A DNA stretch of 64,000 nucleotides, taken from contig JAIWND010000044.1 of assembly GCA_025330725.1 (NCBI GenBank), positions 1-64,000 of the forward strand. Reading direction: 5' to 3'. The translations under genes and the position numbers were made by a program. How positions within the stretch are numbered: the first letter of the stretch is position 1; the number at the start of each line of letters is the position of its first letter. Of the stretch, positions 47,872-60,080 are shown piece after piece. This DNA comes from Chlamydoabsidia padenii (Eukaryota > Mucoromycota > Mucoromycetes > Mucorales > Cunninghamellaceae). Below the pieces are notes generated by a model that saw only the letters and a list, made by a program, of their open reading frames with translations, was not told the DNA's origin and did no database searches.

Positions 47872-48117
47872 TTGAATGTAAAAAAAGCTGATGAAGACCA
47901 GAAAAGAATTGGAAAGATCGAGCTTTGCCTCATGAGACATCGGCCAAGCCACAGAAAGCGGCAAAAATTAAGGGAATTGTTATTTCTACACCCTATTCGG
48001 ATATACTAGTTGCCGGACCAATCATATTTGTCCATTTCCCAAAGAATAAACTCCCCTTACTCTTTTTTTTTTCATAACATTATGTTTGAACAACAATAAC
48101 AACGACAACTCTTTACG

Positions 48118-48730
48118 ATGGCGATGCCCGAGCAACTCCGTTTTGATGATGTGTCCAGTTACAAGGATTATATTGTGCAATTTGGAATCGATCATGGCAC
48201 TGGAATAACGATCAAGCGCAGCAAAAAATAATAATAAGGGTGTCCTCCAAGCTGTTGAATTCAAGTGCGTTCGTGGTGGTACCTATCAACAGTGACGTGT
48301 TGGATCTGTGGTCAGGGCTAATACTGGATCAATACTGACTGGTTGTCCATTCCATTGGAAGGTTTCATTGCGTGAAGGTGAATGGATTCTCCTGGTGATT
48401 TGCAATGACTATAATCATCAACTTGATACTCTCTTGTCTGGACACCCATCTGTACGCCGTCTCAATGCAACAAATCGACAAACATTGGCGGTCATGTCTG
48501 CAAGTGGCTCTCAACTTCAGGATGTCATATCGTCAATCCGCAGAGCCGATCCTTCTGCGGAGTTAACCGCCCGTACGATATATAACGAACGATACAAGAA
48601 CATGCAAATCGAACTGGATGGACGTACACCAATCAGGGCGCTTATTGATGAACTCTCGACTTCGGACAAATATGTATTTGATTTGCGCGGATTTTGTCGT
48701 CGAATTCTAATTGGTCTGGCACCGCCATAG
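48118..48730 (+). pseudogene. Mutator-like transposase N-terminal relic
   Basis: First frame: MAMPEQLRFDDVSSYKDYIV and TGITIKRSKK ending in stops near 48228. After a frame change at about 48310 it continues GSILTGCPFHWKVSLREGEW, ICNDYNHQLDTLLSGHPSVR and LTARTIYNERYK. This is the FAR1-like zinc-binding N-terminal region and following linker of MULE transposases. The DDE core is missing. Confidence 0.6.
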
Positions 48731-48951
48731 TGAAGATTTCATCTTGAGGAGCAGACATAGTAAGTGATGGTGAGGTAAGTAATGTGAAGAAGTATGAAGA
48801 GGAAGATTTTTATTGGACCGGCAGAATGTACCTCCAAGGATGTGGTGGAATTAGTAAAAACAGGTGGCGTAAATAACAATTCCTTATTTTTATTGGCGAG
48901 TATTTTATCTTTTATGTTATTTCCCTTTATCTCAATAAAATATTCTAATGC

Positions 48952-49290
48952 TTGCATCAAGCGGTTATCACTTTATTTAATTGCGGTCTTAGATCAGTGT
49001 CAATGAGGTGTGGTCTTTTTCAAATTTGCTCATTTTGTGGAACAAGAATTCTAGTCAACTTTGACAACTTAACGCCAAAGTTGCGATGTGTTGTATGCTG
49101 TCCTGTCTGCAACATATTTCGGCGACGAAGGGTTCATGCGTCTAGAAACATCCGATCTCTGGCCCTGTTCTCTGTGCTTGGATTCATGCCTTCTGTGCTC
49201 ACCCACAACCATGCTGCTGCTGATTTTCCCTCTGATTCTCCTGCTCCTGCTTCTGATAATAATCCCTTACTCACAACATCCGGGTTATGA
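48952..49290 (+). pseudogene. Fanzor/TnpB-like C-terminal relic
   Basis: The frame shows QICSFCGTRILVNFDNLTPK, then CVVCCPVCNIFRRRRVHASR followed by NIRSLAL. This matches the zinc ribbon plus RuvC-III end of Fanzor proteins (CxxC..CxxC..NRDVxASRN). The Asp of RuvC-III is absent (RRRV). Nothing of RuvC-I or -II is recognisable upstream. Assignment rests on this motif order alone. Confidence 0.5.
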
Positions 49291-49366
49291 AAACCCGTTG
49301 GATGCACTGATTCTCTTGCTATAATGACCCCAACCCAAATCATCCGGGTAATGAAAACCCGTCGGA
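49277..49366. repeat. Two copies of a 26-nt hairpin-forming repeat
   Basis: CATCCGGG(T)TATGAAAACCC-type units at 49277-49302 and 49341-49366, 64 nt apart. Each can form a stem CGGGTT/AACCCG around ATGAA (second copy has one mismatch). They sit immediately after the Fanzor-like zinc-ribbon relic. Confidence 0.7.
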
Positions 49367-49465
49367 CGTATAAATCGTAAGTGTTACCTCCTTTTCTTTT
49401 CCTTTTCTAACCTTTCCTTTCTATCTTATAGATTATGGACTTGATTTTCCAGTTTATTGTTACTA

Positions 49466-51559
49466 TTATAATTCTGCATTACTCGTGCTATAAAATGTAG
49501 AAGTGTTGTTGTTGTTGGAAATGCTTGTGGAATATGAATGTTGTTGTAGAGTCAATCCAGTATTTGATAAAGACTCCAATACCATAGGAAAAGAGTAAGG
49601 AGGAGGTTGTGATATAGCAAAGGTATTTGTCGAGTTTGTTGTTCCCTCTATGCTTGCAGACGGTGATGAGGAATTAATGTGTGATTCCACTTGTTGCATT
49701 TGAGTATCAGGATCTTCACTGTTCGTTTGTGGTACCAAGTTTACGTTTGTTGTTGTAGCTGATGTAGTTTTCACGGAAGGCGTTGAAGATGGCGATGATG
49801 TTGAAGAAGACGATGGAGTGGATGAATCAACTTGATCAGGCGGTGGTGGTGGTGGTAGGCTTAACATACCAATTGGACGAGGTACGGTTTGTTCTGTACT
49901 CTGCACTCGGTGCACACGTTGAATTGCTTTCAAATGAGCACAGTATTTTTCTAGCATGCTATATAGAGTCTTTTTAGAAAAAGGTTTGGGAAGGATATCA
50001 GTCATGCCACTACCAATGTATTGCATAATATCATTGTCGGTGAAATTGGACGTCATAGAAATAATGGGTGTCAAAGCATCGTATTGTCGAATATTTCTTG
50101 TAGCAGATATCCCATCAAGGTTTGGCATGACAATGTCCTATAAAATAAAATAAGAAAATAAAAATAAAAATAAAAAAATAAAATAAAAAAAAACTAGCTA
50201 TCAGTTTATGCATGATTGTTTGCTTTTTTTGTGGCACTTACCATAAGAATCAAATCGTACTTTTCTAATCCCATTTTACGTAAAGCTTCCACCCCATCCT
50301 TGGCTAAATCAATAGAGCAACCAATAACTTGTAATAGTTTACCACTCAAATCTCGATAAACAGAGTCATCATCTACAAGTAATACTCGAGGAGGCACGGT
50401 CCAGCCGGCAATATTCATTTTTCTTTTTAAACTCATGGCAGCATTGTCACTACCATGCGTTTCCTCTGTTGATGCAATAGTTGGACGATTATTAGAAGAT
50501 GATGAGTGTGCTATATCAGTTAATCCAATACTACTACTTTGTTGGTGCTGATGCTGCTGCATATTACATTGTTGTAGAGTCGATTCAGGTGGAGTGATTT
50601 CGAATGCCGGTTTATTATCACGTACTGTAGTATTTGATGATAACCGACCCAGAGTCACAAACGTTACTCCATCACCAGTTTTCAATGGAGAACCAATCAA
50701 ACTACCGGCATTCATACTTGCGGCGGCGGCGGCGGCACTTGCAGTTACATTATTAAGGTGAGGCTGTTGCGTAGGGATAATAATAGGTGTAAAAGTGCTG
50801 TCAGGAGTCGTTGTTGTTGAAGAGGATGATGGCACTGGTGGAGTCACCCCAGATAGGGTGGCCGTTGTATAGGGTGAGGCTTGTTGAGTGGTAGTAGAAG
50901 AAGCGGCATGATTGGTTGTGGTGATTGTATGCTGATGATCTACATTGGGTTTACTGACGATGTTTGATTGATGATGAGATTGCTGTGATTTTAGCTGTCG
51001 AGTGATTCGTTCAAGTTGCTCAGAATTTGCTCGAGACACTGTTGCAAAGGCATCAAGTAACGTCTGAGTAGTCATGGATTGCTCACCCCTGTCATGTGCC
51101 ATAGTGTTTTTCAACATATCTTGTATCAAATTATCCTTGATTTGCATTTGTTTACCCAAATCCACAAGTTCTTGCAATATCAAACAATTTGTATTACTTA
51201 GTTGATTCAAATAATCTTCCATGTCAATTCTTGATTTTTGTAGTTCTTTGATTTGTTGTTGTAGATTTTGTGTCACTTTTCTCATCTCTTCTATATGCAA
51301 ATCTGATTCCATTGACCCCCCTTTTTCCGACCCTCCTCCTCCCAACATTGCTGATTCTTCATTCCAATTACTAGTTGCAGCTGGGAGTAGTTGTTGTGGT
51401 GTTGCTTCTTTTTTTGTTGTTTTCCCAGGTGTTTTTCGTCGAATTTCCTCAAGTAGATCTTTACGGTCCCTCATAAACTTTGGGTGTACGAACTCCCAAG
51501 CCTAGCAACCAAAATGTGTGTATAAAAATGTTCAGCCAACAATGAGACGATGATCTTGC

Positions 51560-51598
<39 letters not shown>

Positions 51599-52050
51599 CA
51601 TTTTTACCTGATCACCGTATGGTCTTTGTCCATCATCAGCATTCCGGACCTTGTGAAAATCATATTTATTCAATTGTCGAACAAAACTGGCAAAATTACA
51701 ATGTTTAAAGTGTTTCGGCAAGATAGTTTTCGAAAATTCATTGGTATCCTTTACAATAAACGTAGTGCCATCTGTTCCCCAGCAAAAAGTACTTTTAAAT
51801 GCCTTGTTCTCAAGCATCCTGCAAGAGAAAGAGAGTAAGTTGAACGTCTAGAGTAATATTATTAAGGCATCTTCTTTTACCTAAATAGCTTTTGGATAAA
51901 CTCAGGCACAGAGCCTGCCCCATCATTGGTTTTGGAGCTTGCTTTACCACCAGCCTTTCTATTACTTGCACCTGGGAGAGATAATTCTTGTACTGGTTGA
52001 GTTAAAGCACAAGGCGGAGAAGGATACCCCTTGAAGTTTGATTGATCCAT
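49466..52050 (-). CDS. SKN7/PRR1-type transcription factor: HSF domain plus response-regulator receiver
   Basis: Nuclear stress and cell-wall transcription factor at the end of a phosphorelay. The model is 770 aa in four exons, 52050-51881, 51818-51608, 51501-50242 and 50137-49466. An HSF-type DNA-binding domain spans about residues 45-150 (FRMLENKAFKSTFCWGTDGT, CNFASFVRQLNKYDFHKV, AWEFVHPKF). Then a coiled coil (LHIEEMRKVTQNLQQQIKEL) and a long Ser/Thr/Gln-rich linker with an Ala7 run. The receiver has acidic residues 504-506 (LLVDDDSVYR), phosphoacceptor Asp548 as the first residue of exon 4, the switch Ser/Thr near 574-577 and Lys598 (LPKPF). A histidine kinase/phosphotransfer pathway upstream is expected. 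Intron 2 holds a poly(A) tract in sense. Confidence 0.95.
51561..51598. repeat. T-run (A in sense) in intron 2 of the SKN7-like gene
   Basis: About 38 T on the plus strand. In the gene's sense strand the A tract begins within 10 nt of the GTAAAA donor. Confidence 0.9.
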
Positions 52051-53043
52051 TTCTCTGTGGTATCGTTTTTGCTTTGGCTTGCTGTTTTTTTTTCGTACTA
52101 ATAGTTACTTTTTTGAAGACAAGCAACTATTTTTAAGCTGACAAAACAGTAGAGAGTGTGAAAAAAAGCATTTTTTAGTAACTTTCTTCACACCTACATT
52201 TAATACCCGCTTTGATCATCAAGCAATGATTTGGTAGGCTTTGGTTCTCCGTTTCATTACCAGAGATTTCTTTTTTGTAGACTCGAATTATTATTTTTTA
52301 AACAGCATGGTCCTTCAAGTTTAGACTAAAAAATACTTTTTGTAGAAAAGGAAAGTTTTATTCGAGATTTGAAAAGTAAACTTTTTCTAGAATAAGTACA
52401 TCAACTACAAACCTATTGCTAAAGTATCTCTAGAAAAAGAAGGAGGTACAGATGAGATGGACAGTGATGACTTTGCCATTCATCACTGTGAAATCACTAC
52501 ACTGGCTGACTTTTGTAATGTTCTTTTTGTCTACAAATGTCGAACAGAAACATCCAGCTCGTGAATGTATTTAGGACATTATCCTACGAAACCGAAGAGA
52601 AAAGTGTAACACAACCTTTGTGACGAATTAGGAAAAGATCGCCACACACTTCTGACACTTTTTGATTAATCAACCCACTTAATCATTTACTACAAAACTT
52701 ACTTCCACTTTACTAAAAGTATGAATAGCTCAAACATATATATTTATCTTAACTACCCCTTTTATTATATCCGAATCAGAAAAACTATAAAACAAAAGCA
52801 CAGTTTGAAATAAAGAAAACGTAATTTTCACGGTTGTTACAACTTTGTCCAAATTTGTCGAACAAAGAAATGTGTTCATATTCATTCAATCATTTGAAAA
52901 AAGTGAAAGATATAAATACACCAAGTTTCTTTCTGTTCAAATATATATATATATATATATATCCTTTTCCCTATCTCTCTTTCTTCTAATCAGCAAGTGA
53001 ATCTTTGGTGATAGTGTCTTCTCTGCCACGTTGTTGGAGGGTG
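52051..53043. other. Intergenic, SKN7 promoter side and (TA)n
   Basis: Very AT-rich, about 1 kb. A (TA)11 run lies at about 52941-52962, just before the Fanzor relic. TTTTTGTAGA(A/C) occurs at about 52272 and 52339. No gene or clear regulatory array could be named. Confidence 0.5.
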
Positions 53044-55689
53044 TTCTTCTGTCTTGGCTCGTATTACTTACTATCATGCGATCCGTTTGATTCGAGAAAA
53101 AAAGCAACAAAAACTCGCACAACAACAAGCTGAAAATGAACAAAATACTGATGGTGAAGATGAAAATGAAAATCAAGGTGAAACTTCCGCCGCTCCTGCT
53201 AAACGAAAACGTAAGTTTTGAATATAATCGTTTTATTAGAATTTGTACTGAGATATTGTCGATCTTGTAGGTAAAAAGACTAAAGAAACAAAAGCCATCA
53301 AGAAACAGAAGACGACTGCAAGGGCAACAAGAAAGCAAACAAATACAAATGTTGGACCATGTAAATCTTGCAAACAACTTGGCCATGGTAGTAGTAGAAG
53401 CAAAGACTGTCCAAATCACAATTTTACCCTGGATGAGACGATAAGAAACGCCTTTGATGGTCCTTATGATACTTACACTATTTCTATTCCTTTGTCCTCA
53501 TTTCTCAATAATCAAGTTCTTTTACCACCGATAGTAGAAAAATTTACTGCTCTTTCAAGTTTTCTTCGTGAGGTTATTTTTAAGGCTCAGCTTCTGGTTA
53601 ACTTTAATATAATTTAAAACCATGCAGCTATTTCCAATGGCATTTGCGATCAAAACTTTTGGTACACCATGTGCCGAATAATATATGGATCAATTACTGT
53701 AGACAATGCTCAAACAAGGTGCCCTGGATTTATTGGCCTTCAACTTTTCTATGACACGCTTACTTCGACTTACAATATTAATCTTTTGGTGCCCTTGAAT
53801 AATCTGCGTAATTATGGTCAAATTGTTTCCACTGCTTGTGTTACTCTTGCTACCTGTTATAACAACTATTGTGTGTAAAACTTTGAAAGCATTGTTGCAA
53901 ACTATTTCATCAACTCCATCAAGAATGAACATCAGGTACATATGATTTGAATTCTCTTAAAAAGGTTGAACCTAATTGTTTTATGATATTATGTAGACTT
54001 TGCCTATGGGACTTATCAAGAACCTTGTATTTGATCATATTTTAGACCGAGTCTTTCTGCACAGATAGCCTCTTGAGATTACTGAAGCAATGTTCCCTAA
54101 CAGTCCTGCTATAATTCCTGAACTCCAACGTCAAGTTGCTAGGCTCATTACTTCTATCACAAAAGTTACCGTTTCTGCAAACCCTATCAGTGTCATGTCT
54201 GATTTTAGACATATATTAGAAATTTATGAGATCAATATCAGGCTTTCAGCTGCTCAAGAAGATGCCGCTCAAGAAAATGATGCTCAACGGCGCGTACCTC
54301 TACTGTCTGAAGAAGGCGTCCCTGTAGTACCAGCTAGACCTGTTCGACAAAGTTTTTTTCTCTGTTTCCTAGCCCTAGTCTTACATGGCGCTTCATAAAA
54401 ATGGATTCTCAAAACGTTCTTTCTTTCTTTCCAGCAGAGAATCGACCTACCAGAATAGCGGGCGATACAGACATAGCACATAGACGACAAATTTTTAACC
54501 ACTATTTCAATTTCGATAAATTGAGAGTTAAATAGCAAGTGGAAACACAAATTGCTATATTCGAATTATAGACTGGTGCATATTATTCTCTTATAGCAAT
54601 AGAGCTGACAATTAAGGTAATGCAACTCCGGACCATATGTTCATGAACTCTGTCTACACTGATGGTCATACCTGCCGTGTTCTTTTTGCTCGCAAGGTGG
54701 TTATAAATCCTTTGGATGTGGTTAAGCTGACTCTTGATGATTTTACTGAAGAAGAAGTGAACCAAGCGTTTCGGATGTGTACTGTTGACCCTGGAAGAAA
54801 AGATGCGTTTGTCTCATATCATGGTGGAAATCAAGTCAGAAAGCTCACTATTGCTGAATACTATCATATGTCTGGGGCTCCTATCAGAATGAAGAAAGAA
54901 GATGCTCGCAAGATTGAACAAGGCATAAAGCAGCTCGAAACCAGTATACCTACGCCTAAGACAATGCTATCAGTTAATTACATTTTGCACGCTGTATACA
55001 TGAACACCCATCTTCACACGTTTTTTGGCTTCTATGGCTTCCGTACTGCGTCTATTAACTGGGCCAACTATTATGGTCGTCAGGAAATACTTGATCTTTG
55101 TACCAATATCCTTATTGATGGTTCCAAGAAGTACAACCAGAGAGCTAGGCAAAAACGCAAGACAAACAAAAGAAAGCGGAAAAAGATTCGTCCTAGGCGG
55201 CGCCCAGGTGTTCAATCTAGAGGAGGAAACCTTCGTACTACTCATACACATCGAAATGTATTCCAAGAAGGAGAAAGAAACAACATACCTTTGGTGGTTT
55301 TCGGTGACGGTCTAAAGAACAAAGAGAGCGTCAGGTTTCGTGGTCTACGTCATGGTGTCTCTTCAGTGATCTACAAGCATCTACACAAAAGGCAAAAGGA
55401 GAACCAGGTCTTTGTTCTTGATATCAATAAATTCTGAACTTCTCGAGTCTGCAACAGCTGTCAAAACCATACCAACATGTTTAACTTTGTCCGTCCCGAC
55501 AGGAAACATATCCACCAGATATTGATCTGCAACGACTGTAATATTTACTGGAACCGCGATGTCATGGCTGCAAAGAACATGTGTACTATTGCTACTTCTA
55601 TTTTGGCTGGTAATGGTCGTCCTTATGTCTGCACTCGACAACGTCAGTTACAAGAACAGCAAGAACAGCAAGAACAGCAACATGAATAA
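53044..55689 (+). pseudogene. Fanzor (eukaryotic TnpB-like nuclease), nearly full length but interrupted
   Basis: N-terminal exon without a clear ATG (LARITYYHAIRLIREKKQQK, to 53210), an intron (53211-53270), then a basic stretch and CKSCKQLGHGSSRSKDCPNH, the Fanzor N-terminal knuckle. Helical regions follow through 54400 with stops at about 53596 and 53876 and another near 54066. The catalytic half is one open frame (54637-55437): RuvC-I MCTVDPGRKDAFVSYHG (Asp 54787-54789), FFGFYGFRTASINWANYYGR and the RuvC-II-like PLVVFGDGLK. A TGA at 55435-55437 lies just before TSRVCNSC of the zinc ribbon. The frame then continues through ICNDCNIYWNRDVMAAKNM with the RuvC-III Asp kept (55558-55560). A QEQ-repeat tail ends at 55689. 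Confidence 0.75.
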
Positions 55690-56219
55690 CAACAATAACA
55701 ATGTCACTATGACAAAGCGCCACCTCCAATGTGGTTATTTAAGCCTTGGTGTTCGGACTCAATGATTTTACCGTAAGTATTATATCTAACTTCATTGTTC
55801 TTTCATTGTACTAAATCATCTCATTTATTTCATCTCTTTTATGACCTGGTACTGTCTCCTACAAACATCAAACTCGTCTTCTTTGTGCTGTGTAAACATC
55901 TAAATTTATTTTCCCAACTTCTAAATTCGTCTCAATTTGAAGTTGATAAACTGTAACCATAGCGCCAAGTCACTCAAGGGTGCTTTTACAATTCCTTTAT
56001 TTGGTCATCACAAGTGGGGGGGGGAAGTGTCGCATGATTAATATCGATTTGAAAGTTGAAAGTACCCTACATACAGTCAATCAATTGACGTTTTTATATT
56101 TGCCTTCAAGTAAAAATCTTGATGTTTATTTAATGTTGTACTGTATCTAGATACTACAGTAATAAACCACGACATAAAAAGATTTCCTGCACTGAAGGTG
56201 TGGAAAAAAGGATACGGGT
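55690..56219. other. Intergenic after the Fanzor relic
   Basis: Where a Fanzor right end or guide RNA would lie. A G9 run occurs at 56015-56023. No strong terminal inverted repeat is seen by eye. No gene. Confidence 0.4.
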
Positions 56220-56705
56220 TTACTGATCCCAAGGAAGTCTATAGATATCTTCAGTAGCAACATAAAAGTGTGAACCTTGATTGAAAAGGGACACAACTCC
56301 TTGAGGAGCAGGGTAGATGGTGCCAGTGATATTACATACAGGATCAGTGGTGACGAAAAGTGCAAACTTGCTCTGGTTTTCGATCTGAAAGGGTGGACGT
56401 TGCTGAATGGTACGACACTCCCCGAGTTTCAAATCCGTGAAAATCTCACCGTCACCAATAATTACTTGATTTGCATCAGTTGGAAAATGGTCTGGTTTAG
56501 CGATGGAGGGGTAATATTGAGAAGAAGAAGAGGAGGGAGGAGCAGGAAGAGGAACCGAACCTGGAGTTACAGGGCTAAAAGTTTGACCGTCTCGAGCAAT
56601 CAAGGGAGTGAATGATTGAAATTCTCGGGTGAATACTACTCTTGCCATAGACTGAGTAGGAAAAAGGCCTAAAAGTAGGACGCTTGCCGTAGTATAAAGT
56701 TTCAT
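56220..56705 (-). CDS. Small secreted protein, function unknown
   Basis: A 161-aa intronless ORF. Signal peptide KLYTTASVLLLGLFPTQSMA (about 2-21, cleavage likely after MARA-like residues), a Pro/Ser-rich linker (PLPAPPSSSSS, about 53-63), then a compact C-terminal part with two Cys (GECRTI and DPVCNITG), possibly one disulfide, and an N-glycosylation site NIT. The segment FALFVTTDPVCNITGTIYPA with a FNQGSHFYVA strand suggests a small beta-sheet secreted domain. I do not recognise the family; related proteins may be specific to Mucoromycota. Confidence 0.65.
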   Translation of the reverse strand: MKLYTTASVLLLGLFPTQSMARVVFTREFQSFTPLIARDGQTFSPVTPGSVPLPAPPSSSSSQYYPSIAKPDHFPTDANQVIIGDGEIFTDLKLGECRTIQQRPPFQIENQSKFALFVTTDPVCNITGTIYPAPQGVVSLFNQGSHFYVATEDIYRLPWDQ

Positions 56706-57549
56706 TTATTGTTGTAGTTGCTGTTTTAAAGGTAGATAGAGGTCTTTTTAAAAAAAAAATTAAAAAAATTCCCATCTTTTATATGATGTTGTCCATTGTG
56801 TCTTTATGTGATCAGTCGCTCGAACAAAGAAAAGGTTAATTGTAATCTGACAGCTGATCTTGTCTTCATCAATCTTTCATTTTTACTCTGAGAAGATATG
56901 GAAACGGATATACCGTGACAACATTCTTTTATATGATTTATCAAAGAAACCTACTGCTGCTCTTTCCGATCTAGAGTTTTTTGAATCTGTCATAGCTGAA
57001 CACGCTTCACTGTTCTGACAACGATCGACTTTGTTCAACGTCAACTCTGTAAAGATGTTTTGTCCCAAATAATAAAACTGATACAACTACTGTTCTTATC
57101 ATTTATACTCTCATAAAACTATATATCACTAAAATTTGCCAACACTGGTTTATTACCATTGGATTAAGAGGGTATGCTATACCCTAGATACCGCCTTAAT
57201 CTTCTTCACCGCGGCCCTGGGTTCCCTGAGGGTTCTCTTGACAAGATTTCAAGTCCAACGACGGCGATGATAAACAGTTCAACTGGTCTTGTCATTTTGT
57301 AGCACATACAGAGACATTTGGTAAAAGCAGTAGCAGTAGGTGGAGTAAGAGCAAGAGTAGGGGTAGAATTTGTGTCGAATTGAGTAAAAAGTGGAAGAGG
57401 TCGTAGTTTAGCTATACCCTTATTCATACACAATTTTGTTTATTTATTTACACAAAATAAAGTCGCTGCTGTTTTAATAAGAGGGTTAAAATACTACACT
57501 ATACAATTGACTATTACCACTACTGCTACTACCGTATTATTACTATTAT
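56706..57549. other. Intergenic, no firm gene
   Basis: A minus-strand ORF at 57206-57433 (75 codons, hydrophobic middle VELFIIAVVGLEIL) is too short and featureless to call. The segment 56883-57086 is open but unremarkable. TTAAAAATA-type AT-rich sequence elsewhere. Confidence 0.45.
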
Positions 57550-58525
57550 CTATTGTTTCCCAACATTTTTGGAGATGGAAGCAATCATTTTATTCCCAAG
57601 TACATTACTTTCCGCAAATCGATCTTGGAAGAATAACGCTGTGGCAGCAAACCGTTTTTCATAACCATCCATACTACCCAGTTCCACACATTCCGCCCAT
57701 CCCCGTGCACAGGTCACGAATTCCATATCATCAGGTCGAATTTCCTTGCGATACAATGCAGCTTGAATAGCATCTTCCAACATGTGCCCACTACGGAAAA
57801 GATATTCCGTGATACCCCTTTAATAATAATAAAAGTTAGATATAAAAGTGAATGTGGATGATGATAATGACTGGACTTACATCCATAATCTGAAGAGCGG
57901 AGTTTGACACACCATATGTTCATAAGGGTTCAATTTCAAAGTATACCAGCAATCCACCATGGCCAATAGAGATAAATGGGAATTAGGTTCACGTTGGGCT
58001 TTGGGCATTTTCGATAAAGAGAATTCGTCGAGAATTTCATCAGACAATAGGATAGGGACATGGTCTTTTTGTAATCCACCAAATACATATGCATTGGCCT
58101 ACTTGTTTCCATCCCATCAGTTATTAGTTCTTGCTATTCTTTCTTTTTAAAAGGGAAGTGATACTTACCGCTTGTATTCTCGCCCTGAATTCAGATTCCT
58201 TTTCTTGGATCATCAGCTTGAATAGGTCGGCTACTGATCTTGCATATTGAGCGATTTGGATTTTGGCATTGGGATTCATGATTGCAAGACCTTAAAAAAA
58301 AAAAAAAGAGAGAGAGAGAGAGATGGTGGGTTTGTGTTGTTTTGGCAAGTGTATGTGTCTTACCTGCATAAACGTGCCATTTGTTACTGTAGATTCGTAA
58401 AGCCACATTGGTCTTAACATTTTCAATCCCACCCACAAAATGAGGAATCAACCACTATCAAAAACACACACACACACACACACACACATACACATGTTAA
58501 AGACCCCAGTTCCCAGTTCCCATTA

Positions 58526-58581
<56 letters not shown>

Positions 58582-59490
58582 GGGAATTGATTGTTGGCCT
58601 TCCATGCGCTTCCCATACTATAATATATTGTAAATGAGTCCCCTATCCAAATGTATGTGTTATTTTTTACCCCTTACCTTAGAAAGGCAGCATGAGTCAC
58701 TGCTTGAGTATCCGCGGTAATCCTATCATGTTCTTCCGCTGACAAATGGACCATATTGGATTCAAAACAAGCGAGGATTCGGAGCACCAGATTGTATTTT
58801 TCATCAGTGGATCGAGCACGCGTCACTACCAAAGGTTGACCTTTAGGATCTACACCAGGACCATGCATCGAATGGCAGGAAACAATATGTACATCTGGTG
58901 GTAAATGTTTTATAAATGCGTTTACTTCAGGTTGTTTAACAGACGTCTATTTGAATGTAGAGTGAGAATGAGTAAAAAAAATAAAGTGAGTAATTTCTAC
59001 TCTATTACCTGGCCAGCGACAATAGCATCCATCTTGGTAGCTAGAGATAAAAGTCGTTTAGTACCCCCCCCCTCCATGACAGTTTCGAATGTTGACATGT
59101 ACTTACCAGGACCATATTTCGCTACTACTGATTCAATATATTCGGCTTCTACAGAATACATAATCCAATCACATCGTCGGGACACGTGATACCCGTCAGG
59201 TAATACTTTGACTTCACTATCTATTGACAAGTGATATCAGTTTCCAATAATGAGGTGATGAGGGGACCAAAAGGGTGTATTACCTTTGTATTCTTCCTTG
59301 AGTGTTTCATACTTTTCAGGTAAATCGCAAACATAGACACTAAAAAGGTCTTGTTAGTTTCAATTACATTTTGTCTTTTTCTTTCTACAACTTACTTTTT
59401 CCAACCAGCTGCTGATAAGCGCTGAGCATAAAATCGACCCATGCCACCAGCACCAATGATCCCCAAATCAAGTGTTTCTTTTTCGGACAT
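57550..59490 (-). CDS. TYR1: Prephenate dehydrogenase (TYR1)
   Basis: Converts prephenate to 4-hydroxyphenylpyruvate with NADP in tyrosine synthesis, cytosolic. The model is 433 aa in ten exons: 59490-59396, 59339-59284, 59220-59107, 59040-59009, 58946-58678, 58617-58581, 58454-58364, 58290-58169, 58098-57881, 57817-57550. The Rossmann loop is GIIGAGGMGRFYAQRL (about 10-25). Other family marks: DWIMYSVEAEYIESVVAKYGPATK, IVAGQTSVK, HIVSCHSMHGPGVDPKGQPL with the catalytic His region, and HAAFLSMGSAWK. The C-terminal helical domain ends at GNKMIASISKNVGK. Intron 3 was placed by restoring GPATK; retaining it inserts a G9 stretch. Intron 6 begins GTAAATA followed by about 45 A in sense. Confidence 0.95.
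58530..58574. repeat. T-run in TYR1 intron 6
   Basis: About 45 T on the plus strand, poly(A) in sense, starting 7 nt after the GT donor. A (CA)13 microsatellite lies in the same intron at 58465-58490. Confidence 0.9.
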
Positions 59491-60080
59491 GACAAGTGGT
59501 TATTCAATGACAAGGTAAAAAAAAAGAGGAGTAAATTTAATTTTTCGTCGACTAGGTAAAACTTTAGCCCGAGTGGCTTCCAAAGATGCTATTTTAAAAT
59601 TGTTCCTCAGTCTTTCTCTCTTACACCTTGAATCACTTTATACAACATTCTCTTTTACTATAAATTCGATCAGCTGTTAAATCACTCAACCAACGGATAG
59701 ATGGTGCGGTGGATGTTTGCCCAGCTACTCGCACCGTGCCTCGGCAGGATTGGATGTTATTTTTACAAAGATACTCGTAGCGAACAAACAAAACCTACTA
59801 CAAAATAACCTCTGGGCCCTGGGTGATCAAAAATAAGATTTTGTTTACAATACTTGATAATCTTGATGGAACTGCGTATGTCGATTGTCTTGGGCGCTCC
59901 ATCAACGAAACTAAACAACAAACTTCCCAACAATTATAGCTGTACTGCCAAGAAAAGAAAAACAAAAATTAACTTCTTAACTGCATTCACTTATGTAATA
60001 AAGTTTGATTTTGTGGGGGGGGGAGACAAGATCATATCTTCGGGTGGTCACTGCTTTTTAAAAAAAAAACCATTGACGCC
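59491..60080. other. Intergenic, TYR1 promoter and beyond
   Basis: No gene seen. A G9 run (60015-60023) followed by AT-rich sequence precedes a MULE relic. Confidence 0.45.

Noticed and set aside
57206..57433. 75-codon minus-strand ORF with a hydrophobic middle
   Set aside because: Too short, no splice partners or recognisable motif; kept only as a note in the intergenic entry.
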